Assembly: GCA_015680685.1 (NCBI GenBank)
Contig: MNCI01033631.1
Coordinates: 1-64,000 of the forward strand
Origin: Gnetum montanum
Lineage: Eukaryota; Streptophyta; Gnetopsida; Gnetales; Gnetaceae
Length of the DNA: 64,000 bases
Direction: 5' to 3'
Shown here: one piece after another, positions 46,225 to 58,435 of the stretch
Numbering within the stretch: position 1 is the first letter of the stretch
Layout of the letters: every line of letters starts with the position of its first letter
Made by a program: the position numbers and the translations under genes
Notes under the pieces: generated by a model
What the model saw: the letters and a program-made list of their open reading frames with translations, nothing else
Told to the model about the DNA's origin: nothing
The model's database searches: none

Positions 46225-47180
46225 TTACCTAAAATTACAACTTATTACTATTCAAATAGTGAGGTACCTTACCATAGGAATAATGAATTCTTATGTTTTA
46301 TTAGTGCTTAAAGTAATCATTAGCCTTTCTGTCGAAGATTTAAACCAAGTCCAAACCACATTTCAATGAATCACATTGTTTTATCTCTTGGAATTACAAT
46401 CATAAGACTATCAATGTTACAAGAAGTATTGTCATTTGGCATGTTGTCCAAGGAAGGAGTTTTATTCATGGCACTTTATTTTTATTTTTACATTTTTGAG
46501 AAGTTGCCTACCTTTAGGCATAGGTAACATGTCTTTCTAGTGGGACGACCATAAATTTATTCTATGCCTTTTTATTTTTTTATCTATGTCAACCTTTTAT
46601 AGTAGCACTTATTTAACTCTTACTTCCATTTTTCGTTAGATCTACAAGGATATAATACAACCTTAGTAACATGATATAATCTTATAATAATAATCCAAAA
46701 AGAATCCAAATGTTCCCTTAATGTCACATCCTTTTCATTCCGACTTGGTTCTTCACTTTTCTATGTAGGCATAATGATCACAAGTTTATTCTTAGTTGTA
46801 TGATGGAAAAGACTATGATTATGGCCATGGTAAGAACCTCTTATTAATGGAATAGATGGATGGATGGATGATGTGGGCTTAATGTTTAAATAATCAGTCT
46901 CTTTTGACTTGATAACATAGAGAAATCTTTACCTTATGGGACTACATCTTACCTTTATTTAATCTATCTTATTATTATTCAAAATTATTTACGAAGGTTT
47001 TTAAATGAAGTATAAAAGAAATGAAAAGATAGTAAGAATTGTGAAAAAGTGTAAAAAATGAAAACTATTAAAAGAATTAAAAAATATAGAAGAATGTCAA
47101 AAAATTTAAGAAATGAAAAGTATTAAAGAATAGGAATAATTGAATCAAAGAATTAAGAAATGTAAAAAGAATTGAAAAAA
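46225..47180. other. Element B interior between C and gag
   Basis: AT-rich, no coding trace. It includes A-rich runs around 46990-47190 like the A-rich tract at 9630-9690 of element A, in the reverse orientation as expected. Confidence 0.5.
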
Positions 47181-49905
47181 AATGGAAAAGCACTTAGTAA
47201 TACTTGAATCAAGATAAGGCATCTCCCCCACAACTGAACTCATGGATGAGTGCTTATAAAATGCTCTCTAGATCCCCCAGATCATACACTCTAGGTGGTT
47301 CACTTACCATCTTTATTGACTTAAGTTTTTAGTTATTATCCCATGTAATTTTGATGGTAGTTGAGTTTTGATCATCTAAGTATTTATTTCCTTTTCCTTT
47401 TGGTGTATGATTATGATTTATTAGTTTCTTTTTAAGGTTTTCAATTGGAGTCATTTTCTTAGATTGGGAATTAGTAAGTGATTTATAAGTTTCCATGCAT
47501 GTTATAGAAAATTTTTGGTTCTCAGTTAGTAGCCACGTGGTGTCTTTTGGTTTTGTGGTTCTTGCTCTTTCTTTTGCACATGTTTGTTTTTCATAGTTGT
47601 GAATTGTTGTAATGATTGTGTTAATAGTCTAAAAGGTCATTTCATACCAGCACCCTTCTTTTTCAGTAGTAATTCATGAAATTACCTATCTATCAACAAT
47701 GATAGGTTCATCTGTTATGTTTTGCATTTGATTGATAATGGGTGTTGGCTCTTGCATAGGATTGGAAGAAACTATTTTTGTGACAAAAGATGTTGCACAT
47801 GGTTGCCCTTGTGCTAGTTTGGATGAGCGTGTAGGTTTACAAGTTTTGTGCTCAAGTGTGGGAACTATCCTAAAGAAAAGATGTTTTCAAGATTCTGGTT
47901 AATATCTACTAGAATTATATTTACCTGTATGTTCACAACACAAGTGGCATTCTTCCATTGATGTTTTGATGTCAATCCTTCCTATGTTGTTGGTTGTGAC
48001 ATATGGTGGAGGGAAGTATGAAAATATTGAGGATGTCATGGAGGATAAGAGATCTAGGATGGTGATCCCATAGGAGATGTTGTGGGTTGATGATATTTAG
48101 AAGAGTAGTAGCAGTGATTTGAGGTAGAGGAGTTAGGACTAGTTGGAGAAATAGGCTGTTGAACATAATATCCATGTGGGTTTGACTAGCAATAAGGGTA
48201 ATGCTAGCTTGATGATGGAATTCCCCATGACTATGGGTTTTTCCACTATAATTGATAGTGCTTTTGAGGCTAATAAGAAGTCCCACTAGGATAGTATGGT
48301 TGGTTGTAGGATTATATACAATTACCTTGTGAGTAAGGTAATTTCCTTGGCATTTGCTTTTGTATGAACTTGGGATTCAAAGAAAAATCCCAATACTCAT
48401 GTAGATGTAACATGAATAGGTAATAGCCCTTTGGATGGTCATATAAGTAGATGTCACATTCATCATCCTTTTTTGTGGTTGAGTCTACAACCTCTTCTTC
48501 TACAACTATTTTTTCTTTTTGCCAATAAGTGTTCCTACATGTTTCTTTGTTCTTTCTCCTCTTCTTTCTCAACTCATGATATTCTTGATGCATTACTTTC
48601 TTCTCTATGGTTTTCACACAGGTTGTAACTTTTTCATTTATCAACTCCCACATCTTATCTATCCTTACTTCAATCTCAATGATAGACTTTTGTATTTGCA
48701 AGGTTTGTTGTGAAATCACCTCATCAAGAGTTACCTCTTTTTCCTCATCATAGATATGTACCCCCTTCTTTTGAAGAGTTGGATCCCAATTATATTCCTC
48801 TACATTTGCTAGTTTACATAGCCTTCCTTCTTCTTTTGCCACTCACTCAATTAGCCTTTGTATTTGATGGGCTTTTAATTTAGATAACCAACATTGGGCA
48901 TAAATCCCAAGGGTCTCTCTCATTTCATTACAAAGTCCATCTATGATGTGGAAAAGCTACTCATTTCAAGAGAAATCATGACCTAGACATCTATGTAGTA
49001 GTGAATAGTATCTATCCATGGCCACATCCAAGGATTCATATTTTTCTTGCCTCCATCCTTATATTTGTTTTCTCAGGTTGGACACTCTTGCATAAGTTTG
49101 GTATTTTTCAATAAAAAAATCTTGCATCATGGACCATCGATGGATTAAATCTAGTTCCAATGATCTATACCAACTTTTAGCTTCATCTATTAGTGTCCTA
49201 CAAAGAGCTTAAGCTTTTGCCACTCACTCTCAATGTTTTGCATGGCACAAGCACCATGGAAGGCTTGTAAGTGATGTTGTGGATTAGAATTATAGCCTTC
49301 ACAAATTTAGGATTCATATCAAGTCTTTTTATGCGACTTTCCCTTTGATGCCTATGGGGTATTCTAACTACCTCTATTATCTACGTCATGCACCTAGTAG
49401 CCAACAAGGTTTCATCATCACCATACATGTCATGACAATGATTTCTATTTCTATTTATCTAATTATGATGATCTCTTCTATGCTTACTTTGATGATCAAG
49501 TCTATTTCTATTTCTATCTTTGTCTTCACCCCTTAATGTATCTTTATCTCTATACCTACATCCATATTCATTAGAACTAGATGTTGAAGAGGAAGAGGAA
49601 GATGGGGAACTAGGAGAATCACCATGGCTCCTATATCTTCCCCTATGGTCCCTTGATTTATCTCTTCTCAGTTTGGAGGAGGTCCTAGGCCTTAAGGCCC
49701 TTCTTATTCTAAGACTTACTTCTTCTCCTCTAGAATTGTCTACATTAGTTGAACGTAGTCTTTGAGTATAGTAAAGGTCTAAATGATCATAGGAAATTCC
49801 TACTTGAGGTTGTTCAGTCTAATTCTCTTTAGTATATATCCTATCATTTCTCCTATGAGTGTTCTCATCATATGATGCATTATTGATCCACTGTGATGAA
49901 GACAT
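47180..49905 (-). pseudogene. gag of element B, degenerate
   Basis: It starts MSSSQWINNASYDENTHRRN at the minus-strand ATG ending 49905, matching the start of A's gag (NKCDKNTHRRNDR). The Ser-rich part lies at 49760-49530 and a damaged capsid-like centre at 49250-48900. The longest open frame is 48842-48312: a coiled stretch, KMWELINEKVTTCVKTIEKK, then DECDIYLYDHPKGYYLF, HLHEYWDFSLNPKFI and MPRKLPYSQG. The frame at 48286-47972 covers the Ser/Thr/His-rich tail in a shifted phase. It is the cleanest copy of the C-terminal block in the A/B group. Confidence 0.75.
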
Positions 49906-50019
49906 GATTTTGTTTGATAATGTGTGTGACTTAAAATATTAATGTTTTCTAAAAGATAGATCATTAACACATTTACAATAATCATGTATTATATAACTAA
50001 TCTAGATAGCTAGCACCAT

Positions 50020-50037
50020 CCTTGGAAATGATGCAAG
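50020..50037 (-). promoter_or_regulatory. Primer-binding site of element B, eroded
   Basis: The minus strand reads CTTGCATCATTTCCAAGG after the LTR end. It aligns with TTGGCATCGTTTCTAGGG of A, and the next bases, ATGGTGCTAGCTATCTAGA, also align. Confidence 0.6.
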
Positions 50038-50963
50038 TAATGAGCAGTGCGTACCCCTATGCCCAACCATACTAACCACAAGTGTTCATGCATGATCGAG
50101 TCAAATTCCATGTATGGGACTAGCTATAGCATCTAGATTATTAAGCATTGATTGCAAGACCTTGTCTTTCCACTTTAACTAGTCTTAGCTTTGTCACATA
50201 TGCTTTAGTTCAAACTAAGGCATATGATAATTGATGTTGTTGCAGTGTTAAACTAATCTTAATGATAAGAGAGAAATTAAGTATTTAATCTAACTAATAA
50301 CAAAAAGATAAATCTAAACTAGCCTAGAGTGATGAGCATTTGATCCTCGCTTATTGTACATGTTTTAGGCTCATGTAATTATTACTGGATTACCAAGTGT
50401 TATGCTATCGAGCAAACCAAGCAATAACACTATTGGGATTACCTAACAATTATACTTAAACACTTGAAACCAATCATGCTTATTCCACTTATGAGCAAGA
50501 AAATAAAGTACTTGGAAATGTAAATGATTAAACTAAGAAAATAGTAAAAACTATAATAAGTAAAGCAATAAAACTAAGTGGATTTTGCAATGATAAAAAG
50601 CAATCTTGATCTTTATTTCAAAACATGAACTAAATATTTCTTACAACTACTCAACACCACATTATGGGTATTCAATCTATTGCTAAAACTATGAAATAAA
50701 ACTACAAAAATCTACCTAAGGATAGAATGAATGTTCTCGGGATTGTGCACCAAAGTTTAATATTTATAGGTAGGCATGCATCTTGTTATATCATTGATAT
50801 GATAACATATCATGGAATACGATATCACATCTATGACATTGTAGATACAATATTGTATCTACAGTATCATTGGTGGACAAAAAATTGACTTTTTTGCAAA
50901 CAAATGCATTGAGGCATCTACCTTGACATGACTACATCAACATAGCCAACTGATTCTTCATCA
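50038..50963 (-). repeat. 5' LTR of element B
   Basis: 926 bp; plus orientation TAATGAGCAGTG...TGATTCTTCATCA (first G now A). It is homologous to 33722-34672 through its full length. Confidence 0.85.
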
Positions 50964-50968
50964 ATCAT

Positions 50969-53860
50969 TATGCATTATATAAAAGGACATTCAAACATGT
51001 ACCTACAAACCTTAACTTCTTTGACTTTTATAGTCAAATATTTCCTTCACGTACGACTAACATGCCAAGTGCATAGGAAAATTTGATAACCAAGAACATC
51101 CTATTAATTTTCCAAATTAAATAAAATCTATGACACACATTAACTAAAACTTGTAGCCATACTTCAATATTTATTACTTGAGCTCTTGATGAAATGATCT
51201 AGGCCACAAGTATTATATTGTTAAATCCATTAAAAGTCATTATGATATGAAATGTATACTAGCAAAAATAAATACTATTAGATATCTAAATAGTTATGAG
51301 TTACAAATGAAACTAAATGACATAAAACTTACCCCATATTTATTTGTATTACATATTCAATAAATAACAAGAATACTATTATAAGAGTACTCAATCATTA
51401 TTTTCAACATCTAAGGAGTTCAAAGTTAAACAAATGAGGGGTATAACTATCTTTCATTTGAAAATAAAAGAACAAATTAGAATCTTTTCATACCCTAATC
51501 TAACATGCTTGTTGTCATTTATATGTACCTTGTAATTCATACTTATCTCTTTATTATATATATTTGAATTATCCTGATGAAACAAGAACATATAGCTTTT
51601 AGACACATATACAAGCTCTCTTTCATTAAAGGTAAGTTAAGCAAATAAATTTTATATATTTTATCAATGGAAACAAGAATACTTTGTTGCAATGTTGGCT
51701 TGTATCTAATTTAACAAATACAAAGATTAATTTATTAATAACTCTGTACCACTAGCTAGTTACCTATGATAAGGTACTTATTTTCATCAATATGTTCTTT
51801 ATTTTTATAAAGAATACATGTTAGCTTGGGAATTACAAGCATTACACATACTACAATATGACACTGACATCATGTTTTCTTTCCACTTTTGTTAGGCTTA
51901 CTTCATATTCTTGGTTCCACCTTTTTTGATTTTTTTAGACCATACCTACATTGATACTTAGAAAAAATTCTATGTCATTTAAGATTAGTAATTTAACAAA
52001 GTTAATTGCAAGGTACAAATCATACATTACCAGAATTACACAACAAGATAAATATAGTAATTAGCTTTAGTAGAAGTAGCAAAATTCCACATTTGTTATG
52101 ATCTATTTATGTACTTAAGCTTTGTTGTCACCAAAGGATTTTCTTTTTTACCTTTCACAAAATCCTTAATATGACTTATATGTATTCAAGAAAATGACAA
52201 TGCTCCATAGTAAGACCAATGCACATCTTCTTGATTAAATAGTCCATTATTAAATAATTGAGGTTGAACTAATCATGCTTATTCCAAAAATTGATCATCA
52301 TCACATCCCTTCCAAAGCATGTTGTTTTACCATGCAAAAGTTAAAAGTCCATGAAATATAATATTCTAATTAAGGATTCAAGAGCAAGACTATTACTTAA
52401 AATTAGAAATATTTATGCATAAATATACATTCTTAGGAAAAATTAAAATTCAAATTAAAGAAAATAAAAATAAAAAATAGAAAAGTAAAAAAATTTTAAA
52501 AAATGAGAAAATCATACAACTCAAGGTACCAACACATGAACACCTTGATACTACATTCAATTTTAGATACTACATTCACTGATTATAAGATTGTCATTAG
52601 CCAATTAGACCTAGGAAAGACATGTTATATTTTGTTAAATGTGAATGTATCATTAATTTGGATTATGAATTCAAGTGCAAATAACACATATAGTAAATCC
52701 AATATTTATATACTTACACTCTCAGGTAAAAGAGATGAGTGAAATAATATAGCTTGATAGTGCATTTAGTTTCAGATATTGAATTCACTAATCATGTAAT
52801 TTTCATTAACTACCTAGACCTAAGAAAGACATGAGATTTTAAAATAATAATAAAGAATTAGTTTTTTCTAAACTTTTTAGAAAACATTGTTTCCTTTGCA
52901 ATTAAAATCCATGAATTTACCATAATGTGTTAGACATGCTACTTCGAGTTAAACCTGACTCTATAATTAAGTTAGATTATGAATTCAAGTGCAAATGATG
53001 TATATTCTAAATTAATAGTGCACAAAGTTGATTCCAATTCTATTATGTAATTTATTGCTACTGATAATTTTAGAGAGAATTATTGCAAGGCATGTGGAAA
53101 TTAACAAGTACACATTATGAGGACAAAGTTAAAATCTAAAAAAGATTTCATTATCATTCATAATGAAAACATTTTGATTATACAAATACTATTATGTATA
53201 ACCTCTTCTATATCAAAAGCATTCAAATATTGCAATCAATATTTATTTAAGCACTAAATTTTTTCAATAAATATTGTCAACATATATTTATCCAAAGACT
53301 AGGTTTGTCTTACTTATAAAACTTTGAAATTTGAAGCAATGGTGATATAATAAATAAATTTATGAATTTAAAAGTGAGTAAACATTAGAACATATAACCT
53401 TTAACAATGATGTTATAACTAAAAAACAATATATCTATCTCTAAATAAAATCATAATTTAAACAAGAAAAGCAAACTAATCTTTGAACCTATTTCACAAT
53501 ATTCATAATTTGGGAATGCTTTCCATGTTACAACCTTGCTAAATGGCAAAGACACATCTTGAAGTTTATTGGAAGTTAATATTTCAAATATGACATTGTT
53601 ATTGTGAAATACTCACATATTGCACATGACCCAACAATGCGTTGTAATCTTTTAAATAATTAAAATGGTTGTTCAATTTTATATGTTAAAATAGCTTAAA
53701 TTAGACATTTACAACATGCACAATATGGAAACTTAACAGTAATGAATAATGGATTTAAAATAATGAATAATAATAAAAATATTGCAAACCATCCTTTTAA
53801 AAATGGCTCATTTTTTTTGCTTGATAAACTAAGTAATTGACAACACTCCATGGCTAAATT
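50969..53860. repeat. Repeat X, copy 2, main part
   Basis: It continues from 33721 after the B insertion and aligns with 460-3886 and 12587-12904 of copy 1. It lacks the TIR element, element E and element A, so it serves as the empty-site reference for all three. AT-rich, with no ORF worth naming. Confidence 0.6.
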
Positions 53861-55290
53861 AGAATATATTTAAATCATTTTTGATATATAATCAAAATCT
53901 CACACCATGCAAATAATAAAAGAAAATGTTTATGATAGGAGAGAGGTAAAATATAATGATATGAAATCTTCTTATTGGATATAATATGATAAACCAAAGC
54001 ATATGTTGGTTTATTTATTGTGAAAAGGGGACATCACAATATTTAATAGACTTTGCAAAATAAGAAATATTCTTTTGGTAAAAAAGAATATTATTATTAT
54101 CATTATTATGAGAACTCTATTTAATAAAATATTTGGCTTTAAGAAATTTTGAACAAGGTGATGAAGAAATTTTAGATAATTCCTTGCACTATAATTGTTG
54201 TTATCGTGGGTTGTAACCTCTATAGCTATCATATGTGTGTATAAAAACTAAATTCTAAAATAATATAACATTCAAAATTTCAATTTTGGTTTATTGTAAA
54301 ATCAGAACATGCAATTCTCTAGAGAGAATTGCAAAAAGAAGAAAACAAAGAAAGATAAAATACTCTTGCTTAAGGGAAAAAAAATATAAAAAGATACTGC
54401 TTTTTTTTAAGCAAAAAGACCTATTTAAATATTTAAAAAAATACTTTGTTTTTCAAAGGAATGAACATGGGTTAATGCATGCTTATATAGCATGGAAAGC
54501 ATAGATGCTATTTCTTATGAAAGTTTTGGGCCTTCATCAACTCTTAATAAATTTCTTTTGACTTTTTGAAAGCTTTCATGTATTCTGCATATATAACATA
54601 CATGAATGATTCATCGTATCAATTGTAAATATACATATGATTCCATGTATGCCTTGAGAGCTTCATTTTCTAAACATAAATTTGAAATTATTTTTACAAA
54701 AATGGTGTATATTTTGGTTTCATTTTTTCTTAAATGAATGCTAAATTATTATTTTTTAAGTATTGCAGATTTTCAATAGTTTTTTTTTGAAATAAATGCA
54801 AACCATATCTTTTTTAAGTTACTTTTCTTTTCGTGTAATACACAACTTACAATAAGAAAAAATAAAATGATTATTAATTTTTTAGAATTATTAGGGGCAT
54901 TGCAGTTGCCATAATATCAGAACCTTGAAGTAGAGATAAAAAGAGTGTAGATCTATTTTAAAAGAAGAAAAGATAATTAATGTTTTCAAGAAGCTTTAAA
55001 ATATTGTTTTTCTTACCTTGCTGTAAATTTTGCTGGAAACAAAGTAAATACAATACCATGGTAGTTAATAAAATATTATTAAAAATTTTGCAAAGTTACT
55101 GGGACAAAAACTAAGATGGGATGAAAACATAAATTACCAAAAAATATTGTTAAGCTGAAATGGAAAAGTATGATAGTAACCTTAAAATAGAAGAATCTTA
55201 AAGCTCCAAATTAAAAGTTTCATATAGATGAATAATACTGAGATAAAACTCTTAAAGTGTACCTATATTTAAAATTCCAGCACAATAAAT
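53861..55290. other. AT-rich spacer, nothing recognised
   Basis: It has A/T runs and (TTA)n near 54090-54110, small open frames without known motifs, and no repeat partner in the window. Confidence 0.5.
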
Positions 55291-55292
55291 AA

Positions 55293-55560
55293 ATATATAT
55301 CTCGTTATCACCAGAGAACGGAGCTACGTTATTTTTAGCTGTTTATGTGAAGCTTTAACACGTTCAAGAGTGTGCGGGTGGAGAAAATATAAATAACAGG
55401 GTGGTGCGGAGAAACTAGGAGCCAAGGTCAAGAACTCCACTTGAGGATTCGCTTGTAAAATATGTTAAGATGTTTGCGTGGGATTCTCTGTGCCGTGGCC
55501 GTAATAATAATAATAATAATAAGCGTGCCCCTATGCAGTTTTTGCACGATGGTCACCGCT
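55293..55560. repeat. Second copy of the segment upstream of the STIG1-type gene
   Basis: Diverged match to 18716-18930 in the same order and orientation, with a (TAA)n expansion at 55502-55520. No STIG1-type coding sequence follows it. Confidence 0.75.
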
Positions 55561-55649
55561 TCACCGGTCAATCTTGCCAAAAGGAATTTAATATGAGGTT
55601 AAATGTAAACACAGCTCAATGTCCACCTGGCTCTCTATCATGGACTGAG

Positions 55650-55709
55650 AAGCACGGTGTGGATTTGAGATGGACTGAGAAGCACGGTGTGGGTTTGAGA
55701 GGCACTACT
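55650..55709. repeat. 30-bp tandem duplication
   Basis: TGGACTGAGAAGCACGGTGT occurs twice at a 30-bp spacing with one difference. It lies inside a 98-codon open frame (55470-55766) that I do not trust as a gene, because its N-terminal part is the (TAA)n region. Confidence 0.85.
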
Positions 55710-56039
55710 CATGGATCAGTTTTTGCATGGCATTGCTTCAAACTTTTTGTCATGCTAAAGCCGTAAGTAAGCTTATAAGTTTTATTTTAATAAAAATTAT
55801 TTTTATAATCATATCATCAATTTAAAAATTCTTATTCCTGAGTGAGGCCATTAGAAAGTTATGGGTTAGATTCCTGTTTCTACTTAGAGTAGTCTTGTGA
55901 TAGTACCTTCTTGTTTAGTTGATCATATCTATGAAATTGTATAGATAGGGGTTATGCTACTGGCCCAAAATTTCCTTCGATTAAATTTTAAGTAATAAAT
56001 TAACCATTATTTTCATGAATTACTAATTCCCAAAATGAA

Positions 56040-57054
56040 GAACCAAGTTTTGGATTAATTAATAAATTTTCCTTCTATAAAGTAAAGATAACTTTATCAA
56101 ATATGAAAAATAGCAAAGTTATTAGACTAGATAACATTTCTATAGAATCTTAGAAGCCATTGGGAAATATAAAATTTCTTTGTTGACAAAATTATTTAAT
56201 AGCATTTTGAAGGATGGAGAAAAGCTCATCAATTGGAGAAAAAACTTTGTTGTTCTTATTTACAAAAATGAAAGAGATGTACAAAATTGTGCAAACTATA
56301 CAGGGATCAAGCTTATGAGCTACACAATGAAGTTTTATGAGAGTCTCAGATTTAAATCAATTGAAAATCAATTTGGATTTATGTCAAGGAGATTTACTAT
56401 AGAGGCTATAATGATAATTAACAGAAAAATGCAAAAAACATAGAAAAAATCTACATATAATCTTTATTAACTTGGAAAAAGCATATGATAGAGTGCTTAG
56501 AGATATTATTTGGTGGGCGTTGTAGATAAAAAAAATTATTGATAAAAATATTAAAGTGATTCAAGACATGTATGAAGAAGTTACTACTAAAATTGAAGGG
56601 GAAATTTTACTAAATAGCAATCAAGTCTACTATCTTATATAGTGTTAAATGTTGGGTTATACAAAAGAATTAGTGTGGTAGAAATACAAATGTATTAATG
56701 GATGTTGAATGTTACTAGAAGAGATAAACTACATAATACAGATATTAGAAAAAGACTTGGAGTGGCTTCTATTTGAGATAAGCTACAAGAATAACAACCT
56801 AGATAGTTTAAACATGTGCAATAAGATCAGAAAAAAAGCCTATAAACAAAGACTATTGCATCATTGTTTTAGGAAAACCACTGAAAGAAAATGAAGACCA
56901 AAAAAGACATGGGAAAAAACCATTAAAGATGATTTGAATAAATTATAGATAAACAAAGATCTAGCACTTCATAGAGGCAAATGGTGAAAATAATTTATAT
57001 AGTGGACCTCATTTTATTGAGACAAGGCTATGATGCTGAAGAAGAAGAAGAATT
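56040..57054 (+). mobile_element. RTE-type LINE fragment with internal deletion
   Basis: The open frame at 56180-56443 gives INWRKNFVVLIYKNERDVQN, CANYTGIKLMSYTMKFYE and ENQFGFMSRRFTIEAI, the N-terminal RT motifs of plant RTE-type LINEs. INLEKAYDRV-like sequence and IKVIQDMYEEVTTKIEG follow, then the YADD region is missing. The trace jumps to NVGLYKRISVVEIQMY, TRRDKLHNTDIRKRLGVASI and a KTWEKTIKDDLNKL tail. It ends in GAGACAAGGCTATGATGCTG and (GAA)n at 57028-57054, the usual simple-repeat end of RTE elements. Confidence 0.8.
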
Positions 57055-57483
57055 AATTAAGACCTTTAACAATGTATTCTTTACAACCAGATAATATAGC
57101 ATAGAGCTCAACTATCATGAACATTTATAACTTAGAAGAATTTCTTCAAAACTTTTATAATAAAAGTATGATGTACTCAAAGATAAATAAAGATAAATAG
57201 CATATATGTACATGTAGTCTTTTAATATTACCTAAATGCTAGCAATGTAGTAGTCATTATTAATAAGCAAATTTCCATAATTTATTCAAAAAATGTATAC
57301 GCTCTTTAAGGTATGAATTTCTTAACATTAATGGTGGAATTGCAAATACAGTTGATTCATTGACTTGTATTAGCTTTTTTGATAGCTTTTATTTTTTTGG
57401 TTTTGTTAAAAATTGGGAAGATATTGGTTTTATAGATTTTTTGATTCCTAGATTTATTAGACAAATTTAGGCCTTTGGCCTTA
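57055..57483. other. Spacer carrying a further match to the STIG1-type upstream region
   Basis: 57165-57225 (GTACTCAAAGATAAATAAAG ... AGCATATATGTACATG) matches 19041-19078 (ATACTCGAAGATAAATAAAG ... AGCATGTATGTATATT). This suggests the duplicated segment once ran continuously and was split by the LINE. The rest holds nothing recognised. Confidence 0.55.
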
Positions 57484-58293
57484 TGATGGGACGTGATATC
57501 GCAGCCATTGCGATATCGCATCCCACATGATATCACGGTGTGCCACCAAGTCTATAAATAAGAGGCGGCTCTCCCTTGTTTCTCATCTAGATTTAGACCT
57601 TAGCTAAAATCTTGTCATTTTTCCATTCTAGAGATAGAATAATTTCCATGTGCTCGCAGTAGGAGTCTCAAAGTGAACGGAACTCTATTCGAGCGAATTG
57701 TACATGAGAACACATTTGCGTGTGACAATAAAGACAAACTTTCTGATAAACCTTGCAGCATGTGGACTAAGCTAAATAGGATTTAATTACCTATAAATCT
57801 TTTAATTGCTTTCCTAGATGATTAACCTCTCTTCACCCTTATCTCCTCGTAATGTGGAATGAGTATGATTTAATCATGAGCATTTAAGTGTGACTACTTG
57901 GTAACCTAGTAGTGTACCTAGGATCTACGCTTGGTGATCCCAGTGGTAGTTGTGCACAAAGTTTAGGATGTGTATGGATGATTAAGGACAGATGCTCATC
58001 GCATTTAGGCTAGATTAGATTCTCTTACCCTTTTCCTTCTAGCTTAGCTTAGTTAATATTACTTTCCACTACCTTCAGGAGTAGCATTAGATTAGGAACA
58101 CATTATACACCTCACTCTGGACTAAACCATATGTGACGAATATAATACTAGTCTAGGTGGGAAGATAGCGAACTAAAACCTAAGGATAACTATCTAGGTG
58201 CTACAACTAGTCCACCTGTGGAGTTTGACCAGATCGCGCGTGAGAACGCTCGTATTCATATGGTTGAGTGTAGGGGTACCTTGTCACTCATCA
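57484..58293 (+). repeat. 5' LTR of element D
   Basis: 810 bp, TGATGGGACGTGATATCG...TTGTCACTCATCA. A TATA box, TATAAATA, lies at 57553-57560. U3 holds the palindrome GCGATATCGC (57510-57519) and related GTGATATC motifs. Confidence 0.9.
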
Positions 58294-58312
58294 TTGGCAC
58301 CATTGCTAGGGA
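58294..58312 (+). promoter_or_regulatory. Primer-binding site of element D
   Basis: TTGGCACCATTGCTAGGGA directly after the LTR end matches the Athila Asp-tRNA site TGGCGCCGTTGCCGGGGA except for a few transitions. It is the best-preserved example in the window. Confidence 0.8.
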
Positions 58313-58435
58313 TGGTGTTAGTTATCTAGATTAGTTATATCATACAAGGTCGCTATACAAGAAATTAATGATATTTCTTTCATAAAGAAATAATTATAAA
58401 AAGTTACACGTAAATTCACACACAACTCCACAACC

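Larger units (their letters stand above)
33722..50963 (-). mobile_element. Athila-like gag-only element B, interrupted by element C
   Basis: In minus orientation the 5' LTR is 50963-50038 and the 3' LTR 34672-33722, flanked by ATCAT on both sides (33717-33721 and 50964-50968). X copy 1 shows the uninterrupted target near 455-465. B holds a degenerate gag (49905 to about 47180) and non-coding DNA, and it was split by chromovirus C between 36544 and 46224. Without C it would be about 7.6 kb, close to A. No pol of its own is visible. Confidence 0.8.

Noticed and set aside
55470-55766. 98-codon open frame with two WTEKHGV repeats
   Set aside because: Its N-terminal part is translated from a (TAA)n run inside a duplicated non-coding segment, and the repeat is a 30-bp DNA duplication. 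There is no homologue and no signal of constraint.
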